Assembly (NCBI GenBank): GCA_041488095.1
Contig: JBGPOP010000008.1
Coordinates: 1-64,000, forward strand
DNA from: DASYPQ01 sp041488095
Lineage (GTDB): Bacteria; Planctomycetota; UBA1135; GCA-002686595
Length of the DNA stretch: 64,000 bases
Reading direction: 5' to 3'
This document shows, one piece after another, positions 25,889 through 34,227 of this stretch. The position numbers were made by a program, and so were the translations under genes. Below the pieces are notes generated by a model. It had not been told where the DNA came from. It saw only the letters and a program-made list of their open reading frames with translations, and did not search any database. Each line of letters starts with the position of its first letter. Position 1 is the stretch's first letter.

Positions 25889-26206
25889 TCAGGGCCCGAG
25901 CTTCACGGCCGTCCCGTACGCCAGGATCTCCGCCGCGCCGGACGCGATCTCGCTCGAGGCGAAGCGCAGGCCGACGACGGCGTCCGCGCCGCTCGCTTGC
26001 GCCTCGGCGACCATGCGATCGAGCGCCTGCTCCCGGGTCTCGGCGAGAAGCTTGGTGTACTCCGTGATCTCCCCGCCGACGACGTTCTTGATCCAGGCCT
26101 GGAAGTCCTTCTGCGCCGGCGCGCCGCGTACCGTGCTGCCGCGCACCAGGCCGAGGATTTTGACGATCTCCCGCCCCGGGATCGCTTCGGTCGTGACGAG
26201 GATCAT
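25889..26206 (-). CDS. YbjQ/DUF74-family protein
   Basis: This 105-residue protein is a compact YbjQ-family (heavy-metal-binding-like, pentameric) member: ILVTTEAIPGREIVKILG at the N-terminus, then RMVAEAQASGADAVVGLRF and AEILAYGTAVKL at the end, which are the family blocks. The role of the family is not established. Its ATG overlaps the anti-sigma stop (ATGA), making it the last gene of a four-gene coupled set with lpxB, an ECF sigma factor and its anti-sigma. It converges on the TIGR04282 gene with a 5-base gap. Confidence 0.87.
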   Translation of the reverse strand: MILVTTEAIPGREIVKILGLVRGSTVRGAPAQKDFQAWIKNVVGGEITEYTKLLAETREQALDRMVAEAQASGADAVVGLRFASSEIASGAAEILAYGTAVKLGP

Positions 26207-26652
26207 CGCTGGACGCCGTCGTAGGGGTCGAAGGGCTTCGTCCGCAAGCGCGCGCGCAGCGCGAGCAGGAACAGCACCAGGAAGCCGGCTGCGAGCGCCG
26301 CCGTCAAGAGCTTGGGTGCGATCCCGATCGGCGCCCTCGCGACCTCGCACGCGCACCACACGGCCAGGCCTGCAGCGCCGAGCGCGACCAGCGACCAGCC
26401 CAGCGGCAGCCCGACGCGCTGCAGCGCCGAGCGCTCGATCCGTCGCCACTCGTGATCCACGGGTTCGCGCGGCGCAGCTGCGCGCGCGAGGACGGCCAGA
26501 CGCTGCTGGGCCGCGACCTCGCGCACGAGCGCGGGCTCGCGCTCGAGGCGCGCCTCGAAGGCCGCGCGGTCCGCGGGCGCGAGCTCGCCGTCGACGTAGG
26601 CCATCGCCCGCAGGTCGTCCGCGCTCGGGGGCGGCTCGCTCGGGCCATTCAT
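26203..26652 (-). CDS. Putative membrane anti-sigma factor
   Basis: This 149-residue protein starts with a cytoplasmic anti-sigma-like domain (DLRAMAYVDGELAPADRAAFE, LEREPALVREV), typical of the group without a zinc-binding HxxxCxxC. Two transmembrane helices follow (about residues 84-104 and 116-136), then a short cytoplasmic tail. It lies directly after the ECF sigma factor with an ATGA overlap, the standard arrangement for a cognate anti-sigma. With only a short periplasmic turn between the helices, the signal is probably sensed within the membrane. Confidence 0.75.
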   Translation of the reverse strand: MNGPSEPPPSADDLRAMAYVDGELAPADRAAFEARLEREPALVREVAAQQRLAVLARAAAPREPVDHEWRRIERSALQRVGLPLGWSLVALGAAGLAVWCACEVARAPIGIAPKLLTAALAAGFLVLFLLALRARLRTKPFDPYDGVQR

Positions 26653-27284
26653 CGGGGTCCTCCGGGGATCTTCTCCAGCTCTTCACGCAGGCGCCTGCGG
26701 GCATGGAAGAGGCGCGACATGACCGTGCCTTCCGGGATCGAGAGCGCGGAGGCGATCTCCTTGTACGCGAGCTCGTCGAAGTGCCGCAGCGACAGGATCT
26801 CGCGGTCGCGCGCCGTGAGCTTCCTGAACGCTCCCCAGAAGACCTCGGCGCGCTCGCCGCTCTCGACCGCGTCGAGCGGCCCGGCCTCCTGGTCGGCGAT
26901 GTCGTAGTCGGACGCGTCCTCGTCGACGCCAGCCGCCCGCGCCGAGATCGAGCGCTCCGAGAGTCTCCCGCGGTCGCGCAGGAACGAGTAGCAGGCGTTG
27001 CGCAGGATCCGGTGGAACCAGGGCAGGAAGGGCTCGCCGTCGCGGAAGCTCTGGCGGGCCTTGTAGACCTTGAGGAAGGCTTCCTGGGTGAGCTCCATGG
27101 CGTCGTCGCGTGATCCGACCAGCGCGCGGGCCACGTGGAAGGCGCGGCCGCGCAGGCTCTCGACCAGGGTGTCGAAGGCCCTCGCGTCGCCCTGCTTCGC
27201 CGCCAGCATGAGCCGTGTGGCTTCGCACTGCCCCGCGCTTTGCATCGGGGGGCCGCCGTACGCGGAGTCGGCCGGTTCCTTCAC
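26649..27284 (-). CDS. ECF RNA polymerase sigma factor
   Basis: This 211-residue sigma70-family factor has region 2 (AMELTQEAFLKVYKARQSF, WFHRILRNACYSFLRD) and region 4 (LTARDREILSLRHFDELAYK, IPEGTVMSRLFHARRRLREE). The middle is short and acidic, as in ECF factors. The start is placed at GTG 27284: AGGAG (complement of 27293-27297) precedes it, and its GTGA overlaps the lpxB stop by 4 bases. An ATG at 27245 is possible but has no ribosome site. The downstream gene is its likely anti-sigma. Coupling to lpxB suggests an envelope-related regulon, which is inference. Confidence 0.92.
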   Translation of the reverse strand: MKEPADSAYGGPPMQSAGQCEATRLMLAAKQGDARAFDTLVESLRGRAFHVARALVGSRDDAMELTQEAFLKVYKARQSFRDGEPFLPWFHRILRNACYSFLRDRGRLSERSISARAAGVDEDASDYDIADQEAGPLDAVESGERAEVFWGAFRKLTARDREILSLRHFDELAYKEIASALSIPEGTVMSRLFHARRRLREELEKIPGGPR

Positions 27285-28648
27285 GCCCTTTTCTCCTGGA
27301 TGGCCAGCCTGGAGAGAGCGAGATCCAGGACCTGCGCCGCCGCGCGCCCGACGGCTCCGGGCGGGCCGAGACGCCGGCTCGCCCTCTCGAGCAGGGCGCC
27401 GCACTCGACCCGCCAGGCCTGATCGGCGAAGCACCGCAGGAGCGCGGCGTCGACCCTCTCGGCCGGACCTACGCCGTGGAAGCAGAACTCGGGGTAGGCC
27501 TCGCGGCCGGCGAGCAGGTTGACCGACGAGAACCACGGCACGGTCAGGAAGAGGCGCGAGGCCCAGGCTGCGGGTGCGCTCCCGAAGCGGTAGACGACGA
27601 CCGCCGGGATCCTGTGGTGGAGGAGATCGAGCAGCACCGTGCCCGACACGGAGAGTGCGCAGCGCGCGCGAGAGAGCGAGCCGTGCAGGTCGCCGGTTTC
27701 GACACAGGCCCACGCGGACGCTCCGGCGCGCCCGACCTCCGCCTCGAGGAGCTCGGAGAGCTCACGCTGCTCGTGGACGACCGTGACGACGACCTCGCGC
27801 TCGCGCTGGCGCAGCCTCTCCGCGGCGGCGAGCATCCAGCCGAGGTTCTTCTCGATCACACCCCGGCGGCTGCCGGGGAGGAGCACGAGGTGTCGAGCGT
27901 CGTCCGCGGGCCGCGTCGCTGGAACGGACGACAGCACATCCAGCAGGGGATGTCCGACGTGAGCCACGGCGACGCCGCGCCGTTCGAACCAGCCCGGTTC
28001 GAACGGAAGAATCGACAGCGCGCGATCCACGGCCGTCCGGTATCCGCCGACCCGCCAGGGCGCCCAGCCCCAGTACTGCGGTGTCACGAAGTGCGCCACC
28101 GGAACGCCGTGGGCCTTCGCGATCCGCGCGAGCGGGAGGTGCAGCGCGGGCGAATCGATCGGCGCGCAGACGTCGGGGCGCTCGCCAGCGAAGTGCTCGG
28201 CGGCCTTGCGCAGGAGCTCCATGTAGTAGGACAGGTTCTCGATCGGCCCTCCGAATCCCATCGCCGCGCGCCCGACCGGGCGGCCGACATGGCGAACGCC
28301 TTCCGCTTCCAGGCGGACGCCGCCCAGCGCGGAGACTTCCGGCGGGGGACCTCCGAGCCGGGCGATCGCCGCGCGCAGGGCGCGGACGAGCGACACGGCG
28401 TGCGTCTCGCCCGAGGCCTCGGCGCAGGAGACGAAGATCCGGAGCGGACGCGCGGGCAGCGGGTCGAAGTCGGGATCGCGCGCGAACGGCGCCGGCTCCC
28501 CGAGCAGGCGCGCGACCTCCGCGCGCCGCGACCGGCGCGTCGCGAGGTAGGCGAGCGCTCGAGCGGGCAGGAGCGCTCCCGCGCCGACGGCGCGGAAGAC
28601 CTCCCGGCGCACGAGCGAACGCGGGCTGGGAGCGCTGGGGGAAGCCAT
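27281..28648 (-). CDS. lpxB: Lipid-A-disaccharide synthase
   Basis: LpxB (GT19) joins UDP-2,3-diacylglucosamine and lipid X to form the lipid A disaccharide at the inner membrane. The 455-residue protein shows RIFVSCAEASGETHAVSLVR (family: FVSAGEASGD), LGGVRLEAEGV, FVTPQYWGWAPWR (family: SPSVWAW), ILPFEPGWFERRGV, HVGHPLLD, LLPGSRRGVI and the donor-site SVSGTVLLDLL. About 70 extra residues precede the usual start and contain a basic, partly hydrophobic stretch. It is the first gene of a coupled set: its stop overlaps the ECF sigma start (GTGA). It shows that the organism has a lipid-A-type outer membrane. Confidence 0.93.
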   Translation of the reverse strand: MASPSAPSPRSLVRREVFRAVGAGALLPARALAYLATRRSRRAEVARLLGEPAPFARDPDFDPLPARPLRIFVSCAEASGETHAVSLVRALRAAIARLGGPPPEVSALGGVRLEAEGVRHVGRPVGRAAMGFGGPIENLSYYMELLRKAAEHFAGERPDVCAPIDSPALHLPLARIAKAHGVPVAHFVTPQYWGWAPWRVGGYRTAVDRALSILPFEPGWFERRGVAVAHVGHPLLDVLSSVPATRPADDARHLVLLPGSRRGVIEKNLGWMLAAAERLRQREREVVVTVVHEQRELSELLEAEVGRAGASAWACVETGDLHGSLSRARCALSVSGTVLLDLLHHRIPAVVVYRFGSAPAAWASRLFLTVPWFSSVNLLAGREAYPEFCFHGVGPAERVDAALLRCFADQAWRVECGALLERASRRLGPPGAVGRAAAQVLDLALSRLAIQEKRA

Positions 28649-28715
28649 CGCGGGCCGCAGAGCATAGGCGGCGCGGCCCCCATGCGCTTCAATGGGATGC
28701 CCACCCTCGCAGCCC

Positions 28716-29408
28716 ATGATGCGCCTGATCGGGTTCTTCGTCGTCGTCCTCCTCGCGCTGCAGCTCCTGCGCCACCTGCCCGTCGTCGGACCGGTCTTCA
28801 ACGTGCCGATCCTGGGCTTCTGGGGCGCGGCCATCCTCGTCAGCGCGGTGGCCTCGAGGGCGGCTGCGACCGTGCTCGACCGCAGGAGGCTCTCGCGGCG
28901 CGTGCGCGAGCTCGGGCACGTCGAGACCCCGCACAACCAGGGCAAGCTCGGCAGCCTGCTCGCCGGCGAGCGGCGCTTTCGCGAGGCGGTTCCGCACCTC
29001 GAGCGCGCCGTCGCGGGCGAGCCCGAGGTGGCCGAGTGGCGCTACCGCCTGGGCTGCGCGCTGCTCGAGAGCGGTCGCCCGCGCGAGGCGGCCGAGGCGC
29101 TCGCGGCTGCGGCGGCGATCGACGAGGAGCACGCCTACGGGGCAGTGCTCATGCGCCTGGCCGAGGCTCGATTCGCGAGCGGCGACGGGAAGGCCGCGCT
29201 CGCGGCGCTCGATCGCCGCGACGCGAACCACGGCCCCGATCCCGAGAGCTCCTTCCGGCGAGGACTGACCCTGAAGGCGCTCGGCCGGAGGGACGAGGCG
29301 CGCGCGAGCCTGGCCCAGGTCGGGAGGCTCGCCGCGGCCGCCGCGCGCTACCACCGCGGGGAAGCGCGGAGGTGGGCTGTGCGCGCGTTCCTCGCGCGCC
29401 TCGCCTGA
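28716..29408 (+). CDS. Membrane-anchored TPR protein
   Basis: This 230-residue protein has two N-terminal membrane helices (MMRLIGFFVVVLLALQLLRH, and ILGFWGAAILVSAVAS), then a cytoplasmic or periplasmic domain of about four TPR-like repeats: LGSLLAGERRFREAVPHLER, YRLGCALLESGRPREAAEAL, LAEARFASGDGKAALAALD and RRGLTLKALGRRDEARASL. TPR proteins mediate protein contacts; no partner is evident. ATG 28716 or 28719 may be used. It is divergent from lpxB and convergent with the ABC permease (6-base gap). Confidence 0.75.
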   Translation: MMRLIGFFVVVLLALQLLRHLPVVGPVFNVPILGFWGAAILVSAVASRAAATVLDRRRLSRRVRELGHVETPHNQGKLGSLLAGERRFREAVPHLERAVAGEPEVAEWRYRLGCALLESGRPREAAEALAAAAAIDEEHAYGAVLMRLAEARFASGDGKAALAALDRRDANHGPDPESSFRRGLTLKALGRRDEARASLAQVGRLAAAAARYHRGEARRWAVRAFLARLA

Positions 29409-29414
29409 CCCCCT

Positions 29415-30176
29415 TCAGGGAACGCGCCGCTCGAACGCGGCGAGCGACGCGGCCAGGCAGGCCGCGCTGAAAAGGACGAGCGGGCCGCAGACCCGCCAGT
29501 CCAGCGATCCGCGCTCGAAGATCCGCGTGAAGTCCTCGAGGTCGGCCAGACGGAAGATGGACCCGTGCGTCGCCTCCATGACGAGGTAGAGCGCGAACTC
29601 GAGCACCAGGGAGAGGAGCATCGCGAAGGCGATCGCGGTCGGGCGGCTGCCGACAGCGGAGAGAAGGAACGTCGCGCTGTAGATCGCGAGCAGGAAGACC
29701 GATTCGTGCGTCGATCCGAGCAGGTAGGGGGAGAGGCGCGCCTTCTCGTGCACGAGGGAAAGCAGCCAGGGGATCGTGGCGCTCGTCGCGAAGACGGGCA
29801 GGGCGACCGCGAGGGCGCCGAGCGCGTAGCGTTCGCACAGGATCCTCTTGCGCGAGAGCGGCCGCGCCAGCCACATCTCGAGCGTGCCGCGGTGCGCTTC
29901 GCCGGCGACCGCACCCATCGCGAAGAGCACGGCGGCGGCGCCGCCGAGCGCGTGGCAGCCTTTGAAGAAGTGCTGCAGGTTCACGTAGGACGTCGCCCCA
30001 CCCTTGACGATCGCGTCGACCATCCCGCCCATCACGCGGCTCGGCACCAACTTCAGGATCGCAGGGAGGTTGTCCCTGAACTGGGGCCAATACAGGATGG
30101 CGGCGGCGAGCATGGCCTCGAGCACGAGCGCGTAGGCCAGCGCGCGCCCCAGGTAGGAACGGATCTCGCGGCCCAT
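29415..30176 (-). CDS. ABC-2-type transporter permease
   Basis: This 253-residue protein has about six membrane helices. AGEAHRGTLEMWLARPLSRKR is the typical ABC-2/NosY cytoplasmic loop (E..GT.E..LA.P..R). It begins one base into the stop of the ATPase gene (TGATG), so the two are coupled and form a two-component exporter. The substrate is unknown; relatives export lipids, antibiotics or handle copper-enzyme assembly. Confidence 0.85.
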   Translation of the reverse strand: MGREIRSYLGRALAYALVLEAMLAAAILYWPQFRDNLPAILKLVPSRVMGGMVDAIVKGGATSYVNLQHFFKGCHALGGAAAVLFAMGAVAGEAHRGTLEMWLARPLSRKRILCERYALGALAVALPVFATSATIPWLLSLVHEKARLSPYLLGSTHESVFLLAIYSATFLLSAVGSRPTAIAFAMLLSLVLEFALYLVMEATHGSIFRLADLEDFTRIFERGSLDWRVCGPLVLFSAACLAASLAAFERRVP

Positions 30177-31120
30177 CAGCAGCCCTCGACCCCGTAGATC
30201 TCGCGGTAGAGGTCGGATAGCGAGAGTTCGCCGTACTCGGCGGCGCGCGGCCGCGGGAGGTCGGGCGCGGAGAGCACGGAGGAGAGGAACGTGGACGGCT
30301 CCGCGCTTCCGAGGGTCACCGTCGCCCGGAGGCCCTCGATCCTCACTCGAGCCCCCTCGAAACGCGAGAGGCGCTCCGAGACCTTCCCCATCTCGACGCC
30401 CTCGTCGAAGGAGAGCCGCACCAGGCGCCGGGCGCGCTCGGCCACCGAGGCGGCGGCCTCTTCGGCGATTTTCTTGCCCTCGCTCAGGAACACGAGCACG
30501 TCGCAGGCGCGGTCGACCTCGCCCAGGTGATGGCTGGAGAGCAGGATCGTCGTCCCGCGTGCAGCGTCGTCGGCGAGCCTCTCCAGCACGACGCCTCGCC
30601 GGCTCGGGTCCAGGCCCTCGGTCGCCTCGTCGAGAATGCGCACGCCGACCTCGGGAGCCAGCGCGGCCGAGAGCAGGAGCTGGCGCTTCATGCCGTGGCT
30701 GTACGCGCGCACCTTCTTCTCGAGCGGCAGTCCGAGGTCGGAGGCGATCGCGCGCGCCTTCTTCCCCGCCTCGCGTCCGCGTCCGCGGAGGAGCCACTCG
30801 AGGTGCGCAGCGCCCTTCATCTCGCCGTAGAGAGCGATCTCGCCCGGCGCGTAGGTCGAGCGCCGCCGCACGGCGGTCCCGTCGCCCGAGACCTCGACGC
30901 CGTCGACGAAGGCCCGACCGGAGTCCGGCCGGACGAGGCCCATGAGGGCGCGGAGCAGGGTGCTCTTCCCGCTGCCGTTGGGACCCAGGAGCCCGACGAT
31001 TTGGCCGGGGCCGAGATCCAGGTCGATCGGGTGCAGCGCGACTTTCTTCCCGAAGCTCCTTGAGAGCCCCCGGGTGACGATGCGGCGGTCGCTCGGAATC
31101 GGCTGGGCGGAGGCTTGCAC
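30176..31120 (-). CDS. ABC transporter ATP-binding protein
   Basis: This 314-residue ATPase has Walker A GLLGPNGSGKSTLL, a divergent signature YSHGMKRQLLLSAAL (SHGMK, common in this exporter class), Walker B ILDEATEGLDP and switch LLSSHHLGEVDRA. The last 90 residues form the regulatory tail usual for NosF/CcmA-like ATPases. The start is GTG 31120; no ATG lies near enough, and no clear ribosome site is seen. It is coupled to the permease gene downstream and divergent from the RIO-like kinase gene. Confidence 0.9.
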   Translation of the reverse strand: MQASAQPIPSDRRIVTRGLSRSFGKKVALHPIDLDLGPGQIVGLLGPNGSGKSTLLRALMGLVRPDSGRAFVDGVEVSGDGTAVRRRSTYAPGEIALYGEMKGAAHLEWLLRGRGREAGKKARAIASDLGLPLEKKVRAYSHGMKRQLLLSAALAPEVGVRILDEATEGLDPSRRGVVLERLADDAARGTTILLSSHHLGEVDRACDVLVFLSEGKKIAEEAAASVAERARRLVRLSFDEGVEMGKVSERLSRFEGARVRIEGLRATVTLGSAEPSTFLSSVLSAPDLPRPRAAEYGELSLSDLYREIYGVEGC

Positions 31121-31159
31121 GTGGAATCGGGGCGGTGCCGGCGGGAGAATGGACGGCCG

Positions 31160-31903
31160 ATGAGCGGAGCACATGTTGCCGCGGTCCTCAAGGCGGACGC
31201 GCTGGGCCGCGTCGAGCGGATCGTGGCCGACGACGGCTCGGCACGGGTGCGACGCGTCGCCTGCGGCGGGCGCGCCCCGGGCTCGGCCTGGATCGCACGG
31301 CGGCTCCTTGCGCGCGAGCGACGAGCGCTCGCGGCGCTGGCGGGGCTCCCGGGCGTCCCGCGCCTCCTGGGACACGGCCGCGGAGTGCTCGAGCGCTCCT
31401 GGATCGAAGGTCTCCCGCTCTCCCGGGCGGAGGTCCTGCCCGAGGACTTCTTCGACCGCCTCGACGATCTCGTGCTCGCGCTCCACGCCCGCGGCGTGTG
31501 CCACAACGATCTTCACAAGGAGCAGAACGTCCTCGTCGGGACGGACGGCTGGCCGGCGCTCCTCGACTTCCAGCTCGCGAGCGTCCACCGTCCGCGCTCG
31601 CCGCTCTTCGCGGGCCGCGTGCGCGACGATCTGCGCCACGTCGAGAAGCACCGACGGCGCTACACACGCGAGGGGCGCGGACCCCGCGGCGCGGAGCTCT
31701 CACGAGGCGGGGGCCACGGCCTGCCTCGATCCTGGGCGGCGTTCGTGTGGCGGCGTGCGGTCAAGCCCGCGTACGTCCTGCTCACGCGGCGGGTCCTCGG
31801 GACTCGCGACGGCGAGGAACGCCGCGAAAGCTCGGGCCCCTGGCCGCGCTGGACGGCCCCGCTCGAGGGTCGCGGCGCGAGCTACCGCACATCCTCGCGG
31901 TAG
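31160..31903 (+). CDS. RIO/WaaP-like atypical kinase
   Basis: This 247-residue protein has the core of a protein-kinase-like fold: catalytic loop GVCHNDLHKEQNVLV (H115-N-D117, Asn downstream) and a metal-binding Asp at D136 in LLDFQLA in place of DFG. It lacks a full glycine-rich loop and is short, as in RIO1, KdkA and WaaP-like kinases that act on small molecules or lipopolysaccharide sugars. The C-terminus is basic and could lie on the membrane. GAGAAT (31145-31150) lies 9 bases before the ATG without a clear ribosome site. Its 3' end overlaps the convergent lipoprotein gene by 22 bases. Confidence 0.72.
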   Translation: MSGAHVAAVLKADALGRVERIVADDGSARVRRVACGGRAPGSAWIARRLLARERRALAALAGLPGVPRLLGHGRGVLERSWIEGLPLSRAEVLPEDFFDRLDDLVLALHARGVCHNDLHKEQNVLVGTDGWPALLDFQLASVHRPRSPLFAGRVRDDLRHVEKHRRRYTREGRGPRGAELSRGGGHGLPRSWAAFVWRRAVKPAYVLLTRRVLGTRDGEERRESSGPWPRWTAPLEGRGASYRTSSR

Positions 31904-32541
31904 ACCGGGCGCTGGCGCCGGCCCAGCTCGCGGCGATGCGCGACGAGGCGCCACAGGTCCTGCAACCCGACGACGGTCAGGTAGCGCTTCGACCCGGCGG
32001 CGTCGTTCAGCGTGAGGATCCCCGACACGAGCCCGACGAGCCTCTTCCGGTCCTCGTCGCCGCCCACCAGCACGAAGACGCCCGCGCCCACCTGGTCGGG
32101 CGCGCCTTCGATCTCGCGCAAGACCGGGAGCAGGATGCCGTCGACGCGCGGATCGGTCCTCACTTGCGCGCTGCGTCTCCAGAGACCGCCGCCCTTCCGT
32201 CCGACGACCAGGACCTCGTTGCCGGGTCGGAGCGCTTCGAAGCTCATCGGCACCTCGGGCAGGCGGATCTCCATCTCCGCGGTGTAGACCCCGGAGCCGA
32301 CGGGCTCGATCGCCGAGGATTCCGTCTGGGGTCCGTCGCCGAACCAGGCCGTGATCCGCACGCTGCCGGACTGCGCGGTGCGTCCGAGGAAGGCCACTCC
32401 GTAGTCGGTCGAGACGCCGAGCTCGCTGCCGCCCGGGGTCTGGATCACCAGCGTGGGATCGGCGAGCGTGCGCACGCCCGTGCATCCGGCTGCGAGCGGC
32501 AGCAGGAGGAACGGCATGGATCGAAGCGCGACCTTGGACAT
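31882..32541 (-). CDS. Hypothetical lipoprotein
   Basis: This 219-residue protein has a lipobox signal (FLLLPLAAGC). The mature part has a beta-strand pattern (SGSVRITAWFGDGPQTES, GSGVYTAEMEIRLPEVPM) compatible with an immunoglobulin-like fold and a C-terminal helical, basic end. I recognise no family. It lies 12 bases downstream of the two metallopeptidase genes on the same strand and may be part of their operon. Confidence 0.6.
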   Translation of the reverse strand: MSKVALRSMPFLLLPLAAGCTGVRTLADPTLVIQTPGGSELGVSTDYGVAFLGRTAQSGSVRITAWFGDGPQTESSAIEPVGSGVYTAEMEIRLPEVPMSFEALRPGNEVLVVGRKGGGLWRRSAQVRTDPRVDGILLPVLREIEGAPDQVGAGVFVLVGGDEDRKRLVGLVSGILTLNDAAGSKRYLTVVGLQDLWRLVAHRRELGRRQRPVYREDVR

Positions 32542-32553
32542 CGGATGGCGCGA

Positions 32554-34227
32554 TCAGGAGCCTTCGAACTCCAGGAACCACTCGCGGTAGCTGTCGTTCT
32601 CGGGGTCGAGCTCCGCGGCCAACCCGGCCTGGACGCGGGCCTCGGGGTTCTTGATCTTCTTCTCCGCGTCCGGCTCGACCAAGGTGACCGTCGACCCCGA
32701 ATCGGAGGACGCGAGCGTGATGCGGCCGGCCTCGAAGCGCGAGAGCTCGTAGCGGAAGGCAGCGTTCAGCGGATCCATCGCGACCGCCTTGTCGAGATCG
32801 GCTCTGGCCTCGGCCCGCTTGCCCGTCGCCGCCAGGGCCCGGCCGCGCGCCCACCAGGCGCGCGGATCGGTCGTGCCGCCCTGGATCGCCGCGTCCAGGT
32901 CCTCGAGCGCGCCCTTGAAGTCGAGCTGGCGCACGGCGCTCAGGCCGCGCTTGAGGCGCGCCGCGGGACCCTCGATCGGGATCGCGGCGACGAAGGACTT
33001 CCATTCCTTCTCGAGCTCCGCGGTGTCCTTGAGCCCGAGCTTGCCGAGCAGGTACTTGCGGATGTCCGGGGGGCTCACCTGCTTGCCGCCCGAGGTGGTG
33101 TCGACCTTGAGCGGCTTCTCGAGCGAGTACAAGCCCTTGAAGAAGCGCGCGAAGCTCTTGGCGTACTTGCCGTTCTCGTAGTGGTTGAGGAAGTACACGA
33201 ACGACCAGGCGTGCGCGTACTGGAAGCCGTCGAACTGCTCGCGCGGGAGCAGGAACAGGTCCTCGAGCTTCGTGTCGGATCTTCCGCCTGGTTTGGGGTC
33301 CTTGCCCTTGCCTCCGGTCGCCGGCCCGCCGGCCGCGCCGACGTGGATCGCCTGCTGCACGGTGAGCACGCGGTCGGTCTGCAGCTCGCCGGGGTGGATC
33401 ACGAGCTTGCCCTTCTTGTCGCGCTCGACCTTCGACGAGCCGAAGTAGTCGGCGACGGCCTCGTTGACCCAGATCTGGGGGATGTAGTTCTGGTCGACGA
33501 GGAAGGTCAGGAGGTGCGTGCACTCGTGGAGCGCGACCCAGGTCGTGCGCGCGGGGTCCTGCCAGTCGTGGAAGAAGTTCAGCGACTTGCTCGCGGGCGA
33601 GAAGAAGCCGATCACGCCCTGGGGCATGCTGCCCCCGCCCCAGCTCGAGAGCTGGCGGAACTCATCGCGGCTCTTGAAGACGTTGACCGCCATCTTCGTG
33701 CGCCGCATGGTGGGAGAGGGGTCGATGCCGATGCGGTCGTCCATCAGGCTGTAGTAGGCCTCCAGGAGCTCGGCGTAGTAGTCGAGCAGCTCGGGCGAGG
33801 TGTTCGTCCGGAAGGCGAAGTGCTGGGTTTCCTTCGTCCATGCGTTGGACCAGTCGGAGTGCTTGGCGAGCTCTTCCGTGCGCGCCTTGGTCTTCTCGTG
33901 CTCGTGCAGGAGCTCTGCCTCGTAGGCCGGCTTGGAGAGCCACTTGCCCTTGTAGCGGACGTAGCCCTGGGCGAGCTTCTCGCGCTCGTCGTCGTTCTGG
34001 GGCACGTACTCCGACATGTCCCCCTCGATCTCGACCGACTGCACCGCGTCGCGGCTCTCGACGACGATCTCGCCGTTCTCGAACACGAAGCGGTAGCCGG
34101 CTGCCTCCTGGCGGGCCTTCTTGGGGTAGAGGCTGCGCCCGTCCTTGGTCAGCACGCGGTCGGCGCGAGCGGCCGGAGCGAGCGCGAGCGCGAGGGCTGC
34201 CCAGAGAAGCCGGCGAGGGGCGTTCAC
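32554..34227 (-). CDS. Secreted gluzincin-like metallopeptidase with TPR tail
   Basis: This 557-residue protein has a signal peptide (LLWAALALALAPAARA). Residues of about 100-300 contain the zinc motif HECTH (234-238) in TTWVALHECTHLLTFLVD, followed 20 residues later by WVNEAVADYFG with the third ligand Glu. This fits peptidase-MA-like/DUF1570 proteins of planctomycetes. A loop rich in Gly, Lys and Pro follows, and the last 150 residues form TPR-like helices (GALEDLDAAIQGGTTDPRAW). The GTG start overlaps the stop of the upstream metallopeptidase (GTGA). Confidence 0.78.
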   Translation of the reverse strand: MNAPRRLLWAALALALAPAARADRVLTKDGRSLYPKKARQEAAGYRFVFENGEIVVESRDAVQSVEIEGDMSEYVPQNDDEREKLAQGYVRYKGKWLSKPAYEAELLHEHEKTKARTEELAKHSDWSNAWTKETQHFAFRTNTSPELLDYYAELLEAYYSLMDDRIGIDPSPTMRRTKMAVNVFKSRDEFRQLSSWGGGSMPQGVIGFFSPASKSLNFFHDWQDPARTTWVALHECTHLLTFLVDQNYIPQIWVNEAVADYFGSSKVERDKKGKLVIHPGELQTDRVLTVQQAIHVGAAGGPATGGKGKDPKPGGRSDTKLEDLFLLPREQFDGFQYAHAWSFVYFLNHYENGKYAKSFARFFKGLYSLEKPLKVDTTSGGKQVSPPDIRKYLLGKLGLKDTAELEKEWKSFVAAIPIEGPAARLKRGLSAVRQLDFKGALEDLDAAIQGGTTDPRAWWARGRALAATGKRAEARADLDKAVAMDPLNAAFRYELSRFEAGRITLASSDSGSTVTLVEPDAEKKIKNPEARVQAGLAAELDPENDSYREWFLEFEGS

